Shown here piece by piece: positions 20,396 through 29,261 of a stretch of DNA of 64,000 nucleotides. The notes under the pieces were generated by a model. The model was not told the DNA's origin and searched no databases. It saw nothing but the letters and a program-made list of their open reading frames with translations. The position numbers and the translations under genes are program-made. Every line of letters begins with the position of its first letter. Position 1 is the first letter of the stretch. The stretch spans positions 1 through 64,000 of the forward strand of contig NZ_WJBC01000016.1 in the NCBI RefSeq assembly GCF_014284475.1, in the 5' to 3' direction. This DNA is from Acetobacterium fimetarium (lineage in GTDB: Bacteria; Bacillota; Clostridia; Eubacteriales; Eubacteriaceae).

Positions 20396-20881
20396 ATGGC
20401 CAAACAGAAGGAAATTAAAACGAATGCGATGCGCATTCTCGACAAACTGAAAATTGATTACGAGCACCAGTCCTACGAAAGCGACGAATTTACCGATGGA
20501 CGGCAGACGGCCGACAAGCTGAAGCTGCCCTACGAGCTGGTGTACAAGACGCTGGTGACGGTTGGCAAAAGCAACCAGTATTTTGTCTTTGTGATTCCGA
20601 TCGATGAAGAGCTGGATATGAAGAAGGCCGCCAAGGCCGTCGGCGAAAAATCGGTGGCGATGATTCACGTCAAAGACTTGACCAGTGTGACCGGCTACGT
20701 GCGCGGCGGCTGTACCGCCATCGGCATGAAAAAGCCGTATCAAACAGTTGTCAGTGATACGGCAGAAGAATGGGAGCAGATTTATGTGAGCGGTGGCAAG
20801 ATCGGCTGTCAGCTCAAGCTGCGCCCGGACGATTTATGCCGGGCGGCAAAGGCCGGCTATGGCGATATCATCGTGAAATAG
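20396..20881 (+). CDS. ybaK: YbaK/EbsC-type aminoacyl-tRNA deacylase
   Basis: 161-residue YbaK/ProX-superfamily protein. Family members hydrolyse mischarged Cys-tRNA(Pro) and related species in trans. The characteristic lysine-bearing block (YKTLVTVGKSNQYFVFVIPIDEELDMKKAAKAVGEKSVAMI) and the GYVRGGCTAIGMKK motif are present. ATG at 20396 follows GGGAG. Single-gene unit on the plus strand, closed by a strong hairpin shared with the convergent rnf operon. Confidence 0.92.
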   Translation: MAKQKEIKTNAMRILDKLKIDYEHQSYESDEFTDGRQTADKLKLPYELVYKTLVTVGKSNQYFVFVIPIDEELDMKKAAKAVGEKSVAMIHVKDLTSVTGYVRGGCTAIGMKKPYQTVVSDTAEEWEQIYVSGGKIGCQLKLRPDDLCRAAKAGYGDIIVK

Positions 20882-20883
20882 TG

Positions 20884-20923
20884 AAAGCGCCGGAACCGTT
20901 TTTATAAACGGTTCCGGCGCTTT
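20884..20923. terminator. bidirectional intrinsic terminator between ybaK and rnfB
   Basis: A perfect 17-bp stem (AAAGCGCCGGAACCGTT and its complement) with a 6-nt loop. It is flanked by A and T tracts on both sides, so it can serve the convergent genes. Confidence 0.9.
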
Positions 20924-20946
20924 AAAATTTTAGTGTAGCTTGAGTT

Positions 20947-21960
20947 TCAGTTCCCAATTTGGTTTTGTTTTCGCAGATCGATGGCATTCTTTCGGCATTT
21001 CTCAAAACAAATACCGCAGCCAATACACATATCCTGATCAACCACATAAGGCGGCTTTTTAATTTCGCCGCTGATAGCATTGACCGGACAGTTTTTGGCG
21101 CAAAGGCCACAGGCGATACAACTCTCCTCAATAATAAAGGCCGTTAACTTGTTGAATTCCAGTGTTCCGGAAATACAACTCATCGGGCATTTTTCAACGC
21201 ATTCATAGCATTGACGGCATTTATCATAATCGATACTGGCACAATTGTTCTCCACTTTGATCGCGTCAAAATGGCAGGCTTTCTCGCAGGTTTTGCAGCC
21301 AATACAGGCCGTGCTGCAGGTTAATCGGGCGCGCTTTCCTTTGTCCTGGTTATGGCATTTTACAATAATTTTTTGAGCTGCCGGCACCAGACTCATGACT
21401 GATTTGGGGCAGGCCTCCACGCATTTGCCGCAGGAGGTGCATTTATCCGGATCGATTTCCGGCAGTCCGGTCGCCCCGATGTGAATCGCATCAAATGAAC
21501 AAACGGACACGCAGGTCCCATACCCCATGCAGCCATAGCGGCAGCCTTTGGCACCGCCGGAAGCAATCATCGCCTCCCGACAGTCCCTTTCGCCGTAGTA
21601 TTCGGCCCGATTCGGCGCTGTTTCACAGGTGCCCTGACAGATAACGGCCGCAATTTTTCTGGCACCGCTGCCGGCCTCCTGACCCATGATGCCGGCAATT
21701 GCAGCAGCACATTCAGCCCCGCCGACAGGGCAGGCATTAACGGCCGCCTGCTCTGAGACAATGGCGTTCGCCAGGGCATCACAGCCCGGCAGTCCGCACC
21801 CGCCGCAGTTTGCGCCGGGCAGCGCCGCCCGAACCATGGGCATCCGCGGATCCTCCGGCACCTCAAAAACTCTGGCCGCAATCGCGAGTCCAATCCCGAA
21901 AAGCAGGCCGAAGGCGCTCAGGATACCAATCGGCACTAATATCGCATTTAACATTTCCAT
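20947..21960 (-). CDS. rnfB: Rnf complex subunit RnfB (multi Fe-S ferredoxin-type)
   Basis: 337 residues. A single N-terminal membrane helix (about 7-28) anchors a cytoplasmic iron-sulfur protein. The first cluster motif is GANCGGCGLPGCDALANAIV. It is followed by many CxxCxxCxxxC sets (CTSCGKCVEACPKS, CIGCKTCEKACH, CRQCYECVEKCP, CIACGLCAKNCP, CIGCGICFEKCR). This is the long RnfB type of acetogens, thought to take electrons from reduced ferredoxin. It is the last gene of rnfCDGEAB, 6 bases after rnfA. Confidence 0.95.
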   Translation of the reverse strand: MEMLNAILVPIGILSAFGLLFGIGLAIAARVFEVPEDPRMPMVRAALPGANCGGCGLPGCDALANAIVSEQAAVNACPVGGAECAAAIAGIMGQEAGSGARKIAAVICQGTCETAPNRAEYYGERDCREAMIASGGAKGCRYGCMGYGTCVSVCSFDAIHIGATGLPEIDPDKCTSCGKCVEACPKSVMSLVPAAQKIIVKCHNQDKGKRARLTCSTACIGCKTCEKACHFDAIKVENNCASIDYDKCRQCYECVEKCPMSCISGTLEFNKLTAFIIEESCIACGLCAKNCPVNAISGEIKKPPYVVDQDMCIGCGICFEKCRKNAIDLRKQNQIGN

Positions 21961-21966
21961 CTCCTC

Positions 21967-22545
21967 CTAACCCAGCTTCATTCCGGAAAATCCCAGAAAG
22001 GCGATCGCCATCAATCCGGCGCTCAACAGCGCGATCGGAAAACCTTCCAAAGCTGACGGAATCACCGCGTTGTCAAGACGCTCGCGAATTCCTGCAAAAA
22101 GGACAATCGCCAGGGTGAATCCCATCGCCGCACCAATGCTGTTGACAAAGGTTTCAATAAAATTATATTCATACTGAATATTAAGCAGCGCGACCCCGAG
22201 TACGGCACAGTTTGTGGTAATCAGTGGCAGGTATACGCCAAGGGCCTGATACAGCGACGGTACCATCTTTTTCAGGATCATTTCGACAAACTGAACCAGC
22301 GAGGCAATTACCAGGATAAAGGCAATCGTCTGCAAATATTCAAGATTCAGCGGTTCCAGAATGGCATACTGAACCACGTAGGTGATCGCCGAAGCCAGAG
22401 CCATTACAAATGTGACCGCGCCACCCATCCCCAACGCTGTTTCGACTTTTTTTGAAACGCCCAGAAACGGACAGATACCTAAAAAGCGGGATAATACAAA
22501 GTTGTTGACGAATATCCCACTGATCAAAATAAAAATAAAACTCAT
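21967..22545 (-). CDS. rnfA: Rnf complex membrane subunit RnfA
   Basis: 192 residues, six predicted membrane helices, homologous to RnfE and NqrE/NqrD. The conserved VNNFVLSRFLGICPFLG block and a second TNCAVLG half-motif are present. Cysteines in these two places hold the intramembrane iron-sulfur centre between RnfA and RnfE in related complexes. Start at 22545, 13 bases after rnfE. Confidence 0.95.
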   Translation of the reverse strand: MSFIFILISGIFVNNFVLSRFLGICPFLGVSKKVETALGMGGAVTFVMALASAITYVVQYAILEPLNLEYLQTIAFILVIASLVQFVEMILKKMVPSLYQALGVYLPLITTNCAVLGVALLNIQYEYNFIETFVNSIGAAMGFTLAIVLFAGIRERLDNAVIPSALEGFPIALLSAGLMAIAFLGFSGMKLG

Positions 22546-22558
22546 CGTTCTCTTCCTC

Positions 22559-23149
22559 CTATGCCTTTTTCTTATTCCAGTTGATCAGCCCCATTAAAAG
22601 GCCGAGTGTGATAAAAGCGCCTGGTGGAAGAATCATCAACAGCACCGGTTCAAATGAAGCGCCGAACAATGAGAAGCCAAAAATACTTCCCGCGCCCAAA
22701 ATCTCACGCACCGAACCGAGGATCGTCAATGACATTGTGAATCCGAGACCCATACCAAGGCCATCGGCCAGGGAATCGGCAATGGTGTTAGAAAACGCAA
22801 AGGCTTCCGCCCGGCCGAGAATGATGCAATTGACGACGATCAAGGGAATGAACAGTCCCAATGACGCATTCAAGGCCGGGAGATACGCTTTCATCAGCAT
22901 TCCGATAATCGTGACAAACGAGGCGATAATGACGACAAAGGCCGGGATTCTGATGCTGGCGGGAATTACTTTTCGCAATGCCGATATCGCCACGTTCGAA
23001 CCGATCAGTACGGCGGTTGTTGCCAGCCCCATCCCCATGCCATTGCTTGCCGATGTGGTAACCGCCAGCGTCGGACACATTCCCAGTACCAGTACAAAGA
23101 TCGGATTTTCTTTGATCAGACCTCTGGTCATATTTTTAATAAAATTCAT
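22559..23149 (-). CDS. rnfE: Rnf complex membrane subunit RnfE
   Basis: 196 residues with six membrane helices. NPIFVLVLGMCPTLAVTTSA and VVNCIILGRAEAFA correspond to the two cysteine-bearing half-helices that face RnfA. It begins 11 bases after rnfG. Confidence 0.95.
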   Translation of the reverse strand: MNFIKNMTRGLIKENPIFVLVLGMCPTLAVTTSASNGMGMGLATTAVLIGSNVAISALRKVIPASIRIPAFVVIIASFVTIIGMLMKAYLPALNASLGLFIPLIVVNCIILGRAEAFAFSNTIADSLADGLGMGLGFTMSLTILGSVREILGAGSIFGFSLFGASFEPVLLMILPPGAFITLGLLMGLINWNKKKA

Positions 23150-23160
23150 CTTGTCCCCCC

Positions 23161-23784
23161 CTATTTCGACAAAATCAGATAAACTTCATTTGAGATGTTT
23201 ACCCCATCCGTCACAGCCTTGGATGTGATGGTTGCGCCGGTAATGGCCTGAATTGAATTGCTGCCGGAGGCGGGCGCCGTTTTAACAACGGTGATTTTTT
23301 CGGCTGCCGACAGATCTTTGTATTGATCTTTGAATGCCGGTTCCGTTGCCAGTGCTCCCAATCCCGGGGTTTCGTTATGTTTAAGAATGGTAACACCCTG
23401 AACGAGACCCTCCTTTGAAATACCGGTCAACACCTGCACTTCGCCACTGTATCCGCTTTGCGGCGCCGTTTTTACCGTATAGCCGATCACGTCATCACCA
23501 GTTTTCCCCTGATAGGCTTCAACCAGTTCATCCGGATTTTCAAGTCCGATTTCAGTCCTGATCTTGACCAGCTCAGCGGCGGGTATTTCCTCAAAATCTG
23601 TCGCTTCTGACAGTACTTCCTGTCGGGCTGCTTTGTTTGTTTCCTGATCCATTTTTTCAATCGTGCCAGCGGTGACGTAGTTGGTAAATGCCAGGCAGCA
23701 GGCGGCGACGGCAGAAATCACAAAGAGAATGAAGCCCAATTTGAAAACATTTTTCCAGTCAATCTGAGTTTTTCTTTTCTCCAT
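23161..23784 (-). CDS. rnfG: Rnf complex FMN-binding subunit RnfG
   Basis: 207 residues: one N-terminal membrane helix (about 13-35) and an extracytoplasmic FMN-binding domain. The motif ITGATITSKAV near residue 183 matches the S/T-GAT-x-T site where FMN is covalently linked to threonine. The ATG overlaps the rnfD stop by one base (TAATG), so translation is coupled. Confidence 0.95.
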   Translation of the reverse strand: MEKRKTQIDWKNVFKLGFILFVISAVAACCLAFTNYVTAGTIEKMDQETNKAARQEVLSEATDFEEIPAAELVKIRTEIGLENPDELVEAYQGKTGDDVIGYTVKTAPQSGYSGEVQVLTGISKEGLVQGVTILKHNETPGLGALATEPAFKDQYKDLSAAEKITVVKTAPASGSNSIQAITGATITSKAVTDGVNISNEVYLILSK

Positions 23785-24743
23785 TATGCCTGCACCTCCT
23801 TTTTCTTTTTAACGTCACCGTAAATCTTAGCTTTGGTGAAGCGATCGATGAGCGGGGCGGCAACATTCATCAGCAGGATGGAATAGGAGCAGCCTTCCGG
23901 ATAACCGCCGTAGATTCGTATAATCATCGTGATCAAACCGCAGCCGAGGGCAAAGATGATTTGTCCTTTCGCTGTCACCGGCGAAGAAGCATAATCGGTG
24001 GCCATAAAAAAAGCCCCCAGCATCACGCCGCCGGAAAAGAGATGTACTAGCGGATCCTGTCCGACCAGCAGCGCAAACACCGCAATGGTCAGCAGATAGA
24101 CCGTTGGAATTCGCCAGCTGATAATCCCTTTAAAAATAAGGTACAGCCCGCCGATCAGCAGCGCCAGCGCCGAGATTTCACCGATACAGCCATAAACCCC
24201 GTTCAGGCCGGTAAATAAATCCAGCGTTGACGGCATACTGCCCAGATCGCCGGTTTTAAGCAGCGCCAGCGGCGTCGCTGATGTCACTGTATCATAAGTC
24301 GGAATGTAAGCAGTACTGGTCATATGCGTCGGCCAGGATGCCAGCAGGAAGGCTCTTGCTGCCAGAGCAGGATTCATGAAATTCTGTCCCAGTCCGCCAA
24401 AGCACTGTTTGACAATACCGATCGCAAAAACAGAACCGATGACTGCCAGCCACCAGGGCGCATTAATCGGCAGATTGAAGCCCAGCAGCACCCCGGTGAC
24501 AACGGCGCTCCAGTCATTGATGGTTACCGTTTTTTTACACAGTCGCTGAATGACGGCTTCGGTAGCGACACAAGAAACCACACAAATAGCCACTAAAGCC
24601 AATGCCCATACGCCGAAAACATAGCCGGCCACGGCCAAAGCCGGCAGCAGAGCAATCAGAACATGCTGCATGATGCTGGCGGTCGAATGTTTAGCGCGGA
24701 TATGAGGGGATGAGGATACCGTAAGATTTAAATTGTTCATCAT
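23784..24743 (-). CDS. rnfD: Rnf complex membrane subunit RnfD
   Basis: About 319 residues, a multi-pass membrane protein homologous to NqrB. In this family a threonine carries a second covalent FMN; the segment GDLGSMPSTLDLF is the likely region. The open frame extends to 24935 inside rnfC, but MMNNLNLTVSSSPHIRAKHST, starting 7 bases after the rnfC stop, is the natural N-terminus (24743 or 24740). Confidence 0.93.
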   Translation of the reverse strand: MMNNLNLTVSSSPHIRAKHSTASIMQHVLIALLPALAVAGYVFGVWALALVAICVVSCVATEAVIQRLCKKTVTINDWSAVVTGVLLGFNLPINAPWWLAVIGSVFAIGIVKQCFGGLGQNFMNPALAARAFLLASWPTHMTSTAYIPTYDTVTSATPLALLKTGDLGSMPSTLDLFTGLNGVYGCIGEISALALLIGGLYLIFKGIISWRIPTVYLLTIAVFALLVGQDPLVHLFSGGVMLGAFFMATDYASSPVTAKGQIIFALGCGLITMIIRIYGGYPEGCSYSILLMNVAAPLIDRFTKAKIYGDVKKKKEVQA

Positions 24744-24750
24744 ATTTCGC

Positions 24751-26082
24751 CTAATTTCCTTTCCTTCTTTGCGCAACAATCTCACGTTTGGCGACGCGGA
24801 TTGAAGAAACCAAGGTTCTTTTTGCCGGACAGATATAGGAACAGCTCCCGCATTCGATGCAGTCCATAACATGGTTTTCTTCACATTCTGCCCACTTGCC
24901 TTTTTGCGAATAGGCAGCCAGATTAAGCGGTTCAAGATGAATCGGACAGACGCTTAAGCATTTTCCACAACGGATGCAATTGGTTGGCTTGGCCACAGCC
25001 GCCGATTCTTTTGTCAGACACAGAATGCCGGATGTCCCTTTCATGACCGGGACAGCGGTTTCAAATTGAGAAACCCCCATCATCGGCCCGCCCGAAATGA
25101 CTTTTCCAGGTTCCGCTGCAAATCCGCCGCATTGATCAATGACGGACGAAAAGGCGACACCGATGCGAATTTCTAGTGTTTGCGGACGGTTGACCGCATC
25201 CCCGGTGCAGGTTAAAAGCCGTTTGTACAATGGCAGTCCGGTGGTCAACGATTCTGCGATCTGGGCTGCTGTTCCGACATTCATCACAATCACGCCGGCA
25301 TCGGCCGGCAGTCCGCCGGAAGGCACTTCCCGTCCGGTGACGGCCGTAATCAACTGCTTTTCAGCTCCCTGCGGATACTTGGTGTGGAGCGAGACGATCT
25401 CTATGCGGCGATCGTTTCCAATGGCTTTTGCCAATGCTTCAATGGCATCGCTTTTGTTATCCTCAACGCCAATAAAACCTTTTTCGACCCCAACGGCTTT
25501 CATGGCCGCTTGCAATCCCAGTATCACGTTTTCCGGCCGCGTGCGCATCAGATGATGATCGGCAGTCAGGTACGGTTCACACTCCGCACCGTTTAGAATA
25601 ACACAGTCCACCTTTTTATCCGGTGGCACCGCCAGTTTGACATGAGTCGGAAAAGTGGCGCCACCCAGACCGACGATACCGGCATTCAAAATCATTTTTT
25701 TAATGGCTTCGGCATCCATTTCATTCAGTGTGCCATAGGGTTTGATATCCGGATCAATTGTGTCCAGACCATCTGATTCAATGACAACCGCCATGACTTG
25801 ATCTCCAGATGGATGCGGCCGTTCCTCAACCGCAACGACTTTTCCGGAAACACTGGCATGGATGGGCACGGAAACAAAGCCGTTCGGTTCACCTATTTTT
25901 TGACCCAGACAAATCGGATCGCCCTTTTTCACACAAGGCGTACACGGTGCCCCAATGTGCATCGACATGGGAATGGTGACCATTTTCGGTTTTTCACCAA
26001 AGCCCAGCGGTACTAATGCGGTGCTTTCCTTTCCATAAGGCGGATGGATTCCCCCCTTAAAGGTTCCATGTTTTAAATTCAT
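24751..26082 (-). CDS. rnfC: Rnf complex NADH/electron-transfer subunit RnfC
   Basis: 443 residues, first gene of the operon. The Rossmann-like NADH/FMN site is GIVGLGGATFPTHVKLAVP. Two 4Fe-4S motifs lie near the C-terminus (CIRCGKCLSVCPIHLEP and CIECGSCSYICPAKR). RnfC is the NAD-reducing end of the ferredoxin:NAD oxidoreductase that, in Acetobacterium, pumps sodium and drives ATP synthesis during acetogenesis. The ATG at 26082 (MNLKHGTFKGG) follows GAGGGGTG. The longer frame from 26103 has no ribosome site. Confidence 0.95.
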   Translation of the reverse strand: MNLKHGTFKGGIHPPYGKESTALVPLGFGEKPKMVTIPMSMHIGAPCTPCVKKGDPICLGQKIGEPNGFVSVPIHASVSGKVVAVEERPHPSGDQVMAVVIESDGLDTIDPDIKPYGTLNEMDAEAIKKMILNAGIVGLGGATFPTHVKLAVPPDKKVDCVILNGAECEPYLTADHHLMRTRPENVILGLQAAMKAVGVEKGFIGVEDNKSDAIEALAKAIGNDRRIEIVSLHTKYPQGAEKQLITAVTGREVPSGGLPADAGVIVMNVGTAAQIAESLTTGLPLYKRLLTCTGDAVNRPQTLEIRIGVAFSSVIDQCGGFAAEPGKVISGGPMMGVSQFETAVPVMKGTSGILCLTKESAAVAKPTNCIRCGKCLSVCPIHLEPLNLAAYSQKGKWAECEENHVMDCIECGSCSYICPAKRTLVSSIRVAKREIVAQRRKGN

Positions 26083-26132
26083 TATTTCTTTTACACCCCT
26101 CATTCATGATTTTTATTAACCACCGGTTAGAC

Positions 26133-26172
26133 AAAAAAAGGATGGGAAACTCTATCAAAGAGCTTCCCACCC
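26133..26172 (-). terminator. intrinsic terminator inside the rnf 5' leader (attenuator)
   Basis: On the minus strand GGGTGGGAA and TTCCCATCC (with CTCT/AGAG above) form a strong stem, followed by seven U at 26139-26133. It lies between the rnf promoter and rnfC, about 50 bases before the start codon. Transcription must read through it to express the operon. Confidence 0.85.
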
Positions 26173-26235
26173 AGGAAACATATTTTTCTTGAAAACAGAC
26201 TTTCGCCTGTCCAACCGTCGTTTAATATTAAATTT
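26173..26235 (-). promoter_or_regulatory. structured rnf leader upstream of the attenuator
   Basis: From the predicted start near 26235 the RNA has an A/U-rich stretch, then ACGACGGUUGGACAGGC-GAAA-GUCUGUUUUC, a hairpin closed by a GNRA tetraloop (26195-26213). About 15-20 bases later the terminator starts. The layout is that of a short riboswitch or protein-bound attenuator. I do not recognise a known aptamer. Confidence 0.55.
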
Positions 26236-26241
26236 GTTGTT

Positions 26242-26270
26242 ATTATACCTGATTTCTTTATTATTTGCAA
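26242..26270 (-). promoter_or_regulatory. rnf operon promoter
   Basis: On the minus strand TTGCAA (26265-26270), a 17-bp spacer and TATAAT (26242-26247). It is the only good promoter between the upstream gene and rnfC. Confidence 0.8.
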
Positions 26271-26319
26271 TCTTTAAATTGCCCCGTTAGTGAAGTCTGA
26301 TGACCGCGACAGGATAACT

Positions 26320-27123
26320 TTATCGCGGTAAAACAAGCCGCAGGATTAAACTGATCAGAAAAGATAATGTGGTAAAGATGACGCTGATGATCAGCACGCC
26401 GGTTGCCATGATGTTGTACTGCACCATGCTAAACGGCAGCAGAGCAAACTGATCCAGGTTCAGAACATTGAGCAGCAGCAGAATCAGAAAGATGAAAATC
26501 AGTCCGTCGAAGCTGCCTTTGATATCGGCAAAACTCAGGGACATATGCGATGAAATGCAGATGGCCAAAAACAGGAAAAGATAAAAATACGCGTTCTGAA
26601 AATTCGCCAGTGAAAAGATGGTTTTCACCAGATCCCAGTAGGTGCCGGCAATTCCCGCAATGTTGATGTCACTGACTGCCTGTGTATTCAAGCTTCCGGC
26701 CAGTATGTTTGCATAGGCAGCGTACGTATCGGGAATCAGAAAATACATCAACAGCACGATAACAAAGATGCCTCCCAGTATCGGAGCGATTCCGATGAAA
26801 AAATTGCCGACGCGCTGGTAGATATTTCTTTTGTTGAAGGAGTGGTTGACGTATCCCATCACCCCTTCCTGGTCCGGCCGCTGAAATAATTTGATATCAA
26901 TAATCCGGTGCCCGAACAGCAATGCAAACAGCGCATGGCTGAGTTCATGAATCGGAGTGCCGATAACCCCCGTGACCAGAACCGTGCCGCGTCCGAGGCT
27001 GCCCTGAAAATTCCGCATGGTGTATTTTTGAATCACTTCAAGAAACAAACCAATTAAAATGATTGCACCGGTCAGCCAGAGTGTTTCAATCACAGTGTCA
27101 GCTAATAAGTCTAAGATATACAT
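26320..27123 (-). CDS. multi-pass membrane protein with an HExxH motif (M50-like metalloprotease candidate)
   Basis: 267 residues with about six hydrophobic segments. The motif GTPIHELSHALFALLFGH near residues 56-73 contains HELSH (HExxH) at the end of a membrane helix, as in intramembrane zinc proteases. I see no clear NPDG-type second motif of classical site-2 proteases, so the substrate and even proteolytic activity are uncertain. The downstream rnf operon has its own promoter. The next gene upstream (27209) is another membrane protein. Confidence 0.65.
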   Translation of the reverse strand: MYILDLLADTVIETLWLTGAIILIGLFLEVIQKYTMRNFQGSLGRGTVLVTGVIGTPIHELSHALFALLFGHRIIDIKLFQRPDQEGVMGYVNHSFNKRNIYQRVGNFFIGIAPILGGIFVIVLLMYFLIPDTYAAYANILAGSLNTQAVSDINIAGIAGTYWDLVKTIFSLANFQNAYFYLFLFLAICISSHMSLSFADIKGSFDGLIFIFLILLLLNVLNLDQFALLPFSMVQYNIMATGVLIISVIFTTLSFLISLILRLVLPR

Positions 27124-27208
27124 TTTTTTATTTTTTTACCCGTCTTTCCGCAATTAGAAGTGTCCGTTCAAAATGCGAGTCTGAAATTCCTGCTTTTTTT
27201 ATGCTCTG

Positions 27209-27619
27209 CTAGACAATAAACGTGATAATCACGTACACGGCGGCAACGGCAAACAGAATAATGCCATTCCAACGCAGCAGCCTCACATCATTAATATCGT
27301 ACCCTTCTTTTTTGTTAACCAGCATCAGATTGTAAACACCGCCGCCGATCATGATCAGCATCATAATCAGCATGATGTCACTCATGATGGCATAGGAAGC
27401 GAGCACCACCAGAAAGGCAATAACGACATACAAAATGCCATAAAGATTGAATTTATCCTTAAATTCTTTTACAACACCATCTTCCAAGCTACCGCCAACC
27501 AACCGTTTCTTGTATTTTGTGAAAGAAATGATCGATTGGATCCCAACGATCAAGCTCAGCACAATAATAATGTACGGTAAAAACTGTTGTCCCCAAAAAT
27601 TCACGCGACTTCTCCCCAC
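27209..27619 (-). CDS. small membrane protein of unknown function
   Basis: 136 residues with four hydrophobic segments (about 12-32, 57-77, 79-98 and 114-134) separated by charged loops. No family recognised. It lies between nnr and the HExxH membrane protein on the same strand. The short gaps suggest cotranscription. Confidence 0.7.
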   Translation of the reverse strand: MGRSRVNFWGQQFLPYIIIVLSLIVGIQSIISFTKYKKRLVGGSLEDGVVKEFKDKFNLYGILYVVIAFLVVLASYAIMSDIMLIMMLIMIGGGVYNLMLVNKKEGYDINDVRLLRWNGIILFAVAAVYVIITFIV

Positions 27620-27643
27620 TTAATTATAACTTGATGATCCATT

Positions 27644-29137
27644 TTACTTCAGTACATATTTCAGTGAATCGATGATATTGTGCGCCGTAAGGGTGCTTTC
27701 GCCGAATCGGGAAGCATAAAAATCGCCCGATTTGCCATGGTAAAAGACACCGGCCTTGGCCGCTTCAAACAAATCCACGTTCTGTCCGGCGATACCCGCA
27801 ATCATGCCGGCCAGCACATCGCCGCTGCCGCCGGTTGCCATGCCGGGATTGCCGGTGGAATTGAACCAGATTTCGCCGTTGGTTCCAAAAACGATGGTTC
27901 TGAAGCCTTTAAGGACAACCACAACCTGATATTCCATCGCAAATTTCTGACCGTATCCAATGGGATCCTCAAGAATTTCTTCTCGCGGCACATCGATGAG
28001 CCTTGAAAACTCACCAAAATGGGGCGTGATGACCACCGGTGTGGTGGATTCCTTCAGTGAATCGATGACCTTCGATAAATGGTAGATTCCATCCGCATCG
28101 ATGACCACCGGCAGCGTGCCTTCCAGAAGATGCTCCAGAATAAAGCTGTAATTCTTCGCCCGACCAATACCAGGTCCGATCAGAATAACCCGTTTCTTGT
28201 CATTCTTTATGTCATCTTCGGTGATGTTGCAGTCATAGGTCTTGATCAATGCTTCAATCGGAGCGCGTGAAACAACCGGGATATAGATTTCATGGGGAAC
28301 ATAGCAGGTAACTAAACCGCTGCCGCTTTTTAAAGCGCCTTCAAGCGCCAGAATACCGGCGCCGCTCATCCCTTTTGATCCGGCAATGACCACGACAGAA
28401 CCGTAATCGTATTTATGGGTATTCTTTTTTCTCTTTTGCGGGAACTTTAAATCACGCTCCTGAATATAGTATTTTTCGTTGTCAATGCTAGTCTCATCGA
28501 TGCCAATGTCCACCAGAATGGTATCACCGGTGTAATCCGGACCGTCATTCAACAGACAGCCGGTTTTGTAATTCTGGATGACGATGGTTCGGTCTGCCAT
28601 AATACCGTTTCCGATATTCAATCCCACATCGCCCCGCAGTCCCGACGGAATGTCGATGGCGATTTTTTCGCCCGCAAATGCATTGATCATATCGAAAAGG
28701 CGTAGATATTTTTCCGGCAGTTCCCGGTCGGCCAGACCGGTTCCGAAAATCGCATCGATGACGAGCGTTCCAGTAGCGAGATCCTGTTTCAGTTCGGCGA
28801 AATCAGATTCTTCCGTCAGGAAACGTACCGGAATATTTTTGGCTTCCAGTCTTTTCAAATTGACCTGACTGTCTGCGGATAATTTTTCCTGATTTTCCGT
28901 AAGATAAAGATGGACTTTATTGCCGTCTTCCAGCAAAAGCCGACCAATGACCTGGCCATCACCGCCGTTGTTTCCCGCTCCGCAAAGAATGATAATCCGG
29001 GAATGCTCATCGATATCCTTTTTGATGATGTCGGCACAGGCATGTCCGGCCCGTTCCATGAGCTCAATAATGGGTGTGCCAGCAGCGACCGCATTGCGAT
29101 CCATAACAGCCATTTCACTTGGTGTAACAACTTTCAT
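27644..29137 (-). CDS. nnr: bifunctional NAD(P)HX epimerase / ADP-dependent dehydratase
   Basis: 497 residues. The N-terminal YjeF_N domain is the epimerase (GAGNNGGDGQVIGRLL near residue 60, DAIFGTGL). The C-terminal YjeF_C/CARKD domain is the ADP- or ATP-dependent dehydratase (TPHFGEFSRL, GNPGMATGGSGDVLAGMIAG). Together they repair hydrated NAD(P)H. The ATG at 29137 (MKVVTPSEM) follows AGAGGAAA, so the upstream in-frame codons to 29161 are not used. Confidence 0.94.
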   Translation of the reverse strand: MKVVTPSEMAVMDRNAVAAGTPIIELMERAGHACADIIKKDIDEHSRIIILCGAGNNGGDGQVIGRLLLEDGNKVHLYLTENQEKLSADSQVNLKRLEAKNIPVRFLTEESDFAELKQDLATGTLVIDAIFGTGLADRELPEKYLRLFDMINAFAGEKIAIDIPSGLRGDVGLNIGNGIMADRTIVIQNYKTGCLLNDGPDYTGDTILVDIGIDETSIDNEKYYIQERDLKFPQKRKKNTHKYDYGSVVVIAGSKGMSGAGILALEGALKSGSGLVTCYVPHEIYIPVVSRAPIEALIKTYDCNITEDDIKNDKKRVILIGPGIGRAKNYSFILEHLLEGTLPVVIDADGIYHLSKVIDSLKESTTPVVITPHFGEFSRLIDVPREEILEDPIGYGQKFAMEYQVVVVLKGFRTIVFGTNGEIWFNSTGNPGMATGGSGDVLAGMIAGIAGQNVDLFEAAKAGVFYHGKSGDFYASRFGESTLTAHNIIDSLKYVLK

Positions 29138-29226
29138 TTCTTTTCCTCTTTTCATGTGCACTTAGAAACTTTTCAGTTCCAAGTCATGCTATCATTATAT
29201 CAAATATTTTTTATTTGTAAACGATA

Positions 29227-29248
29227 AAGCCGCCTCACGAGGCGGCTT
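29227..29248. terminator. hairpin between nnr and the peptidoglycan-binding gene
   Basis: A perfect AAGCCGCCTC/GAGGCGGCTT stem, 14 bases after the stop of the upstream minus-strand gene. The U run is short, so termination may be partial. Confidence 0.6.
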
Positions 29249-29261
29249 CTATTATCGCTAT

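Noticed and set aside
26195-26213. Rnf leader hairpin as a fourth copy of the intergenic element
   Set aside because: The short ACAG...CTTTCG...CTGT similarity is only one small hairpin; the outer stems of the element are absent.
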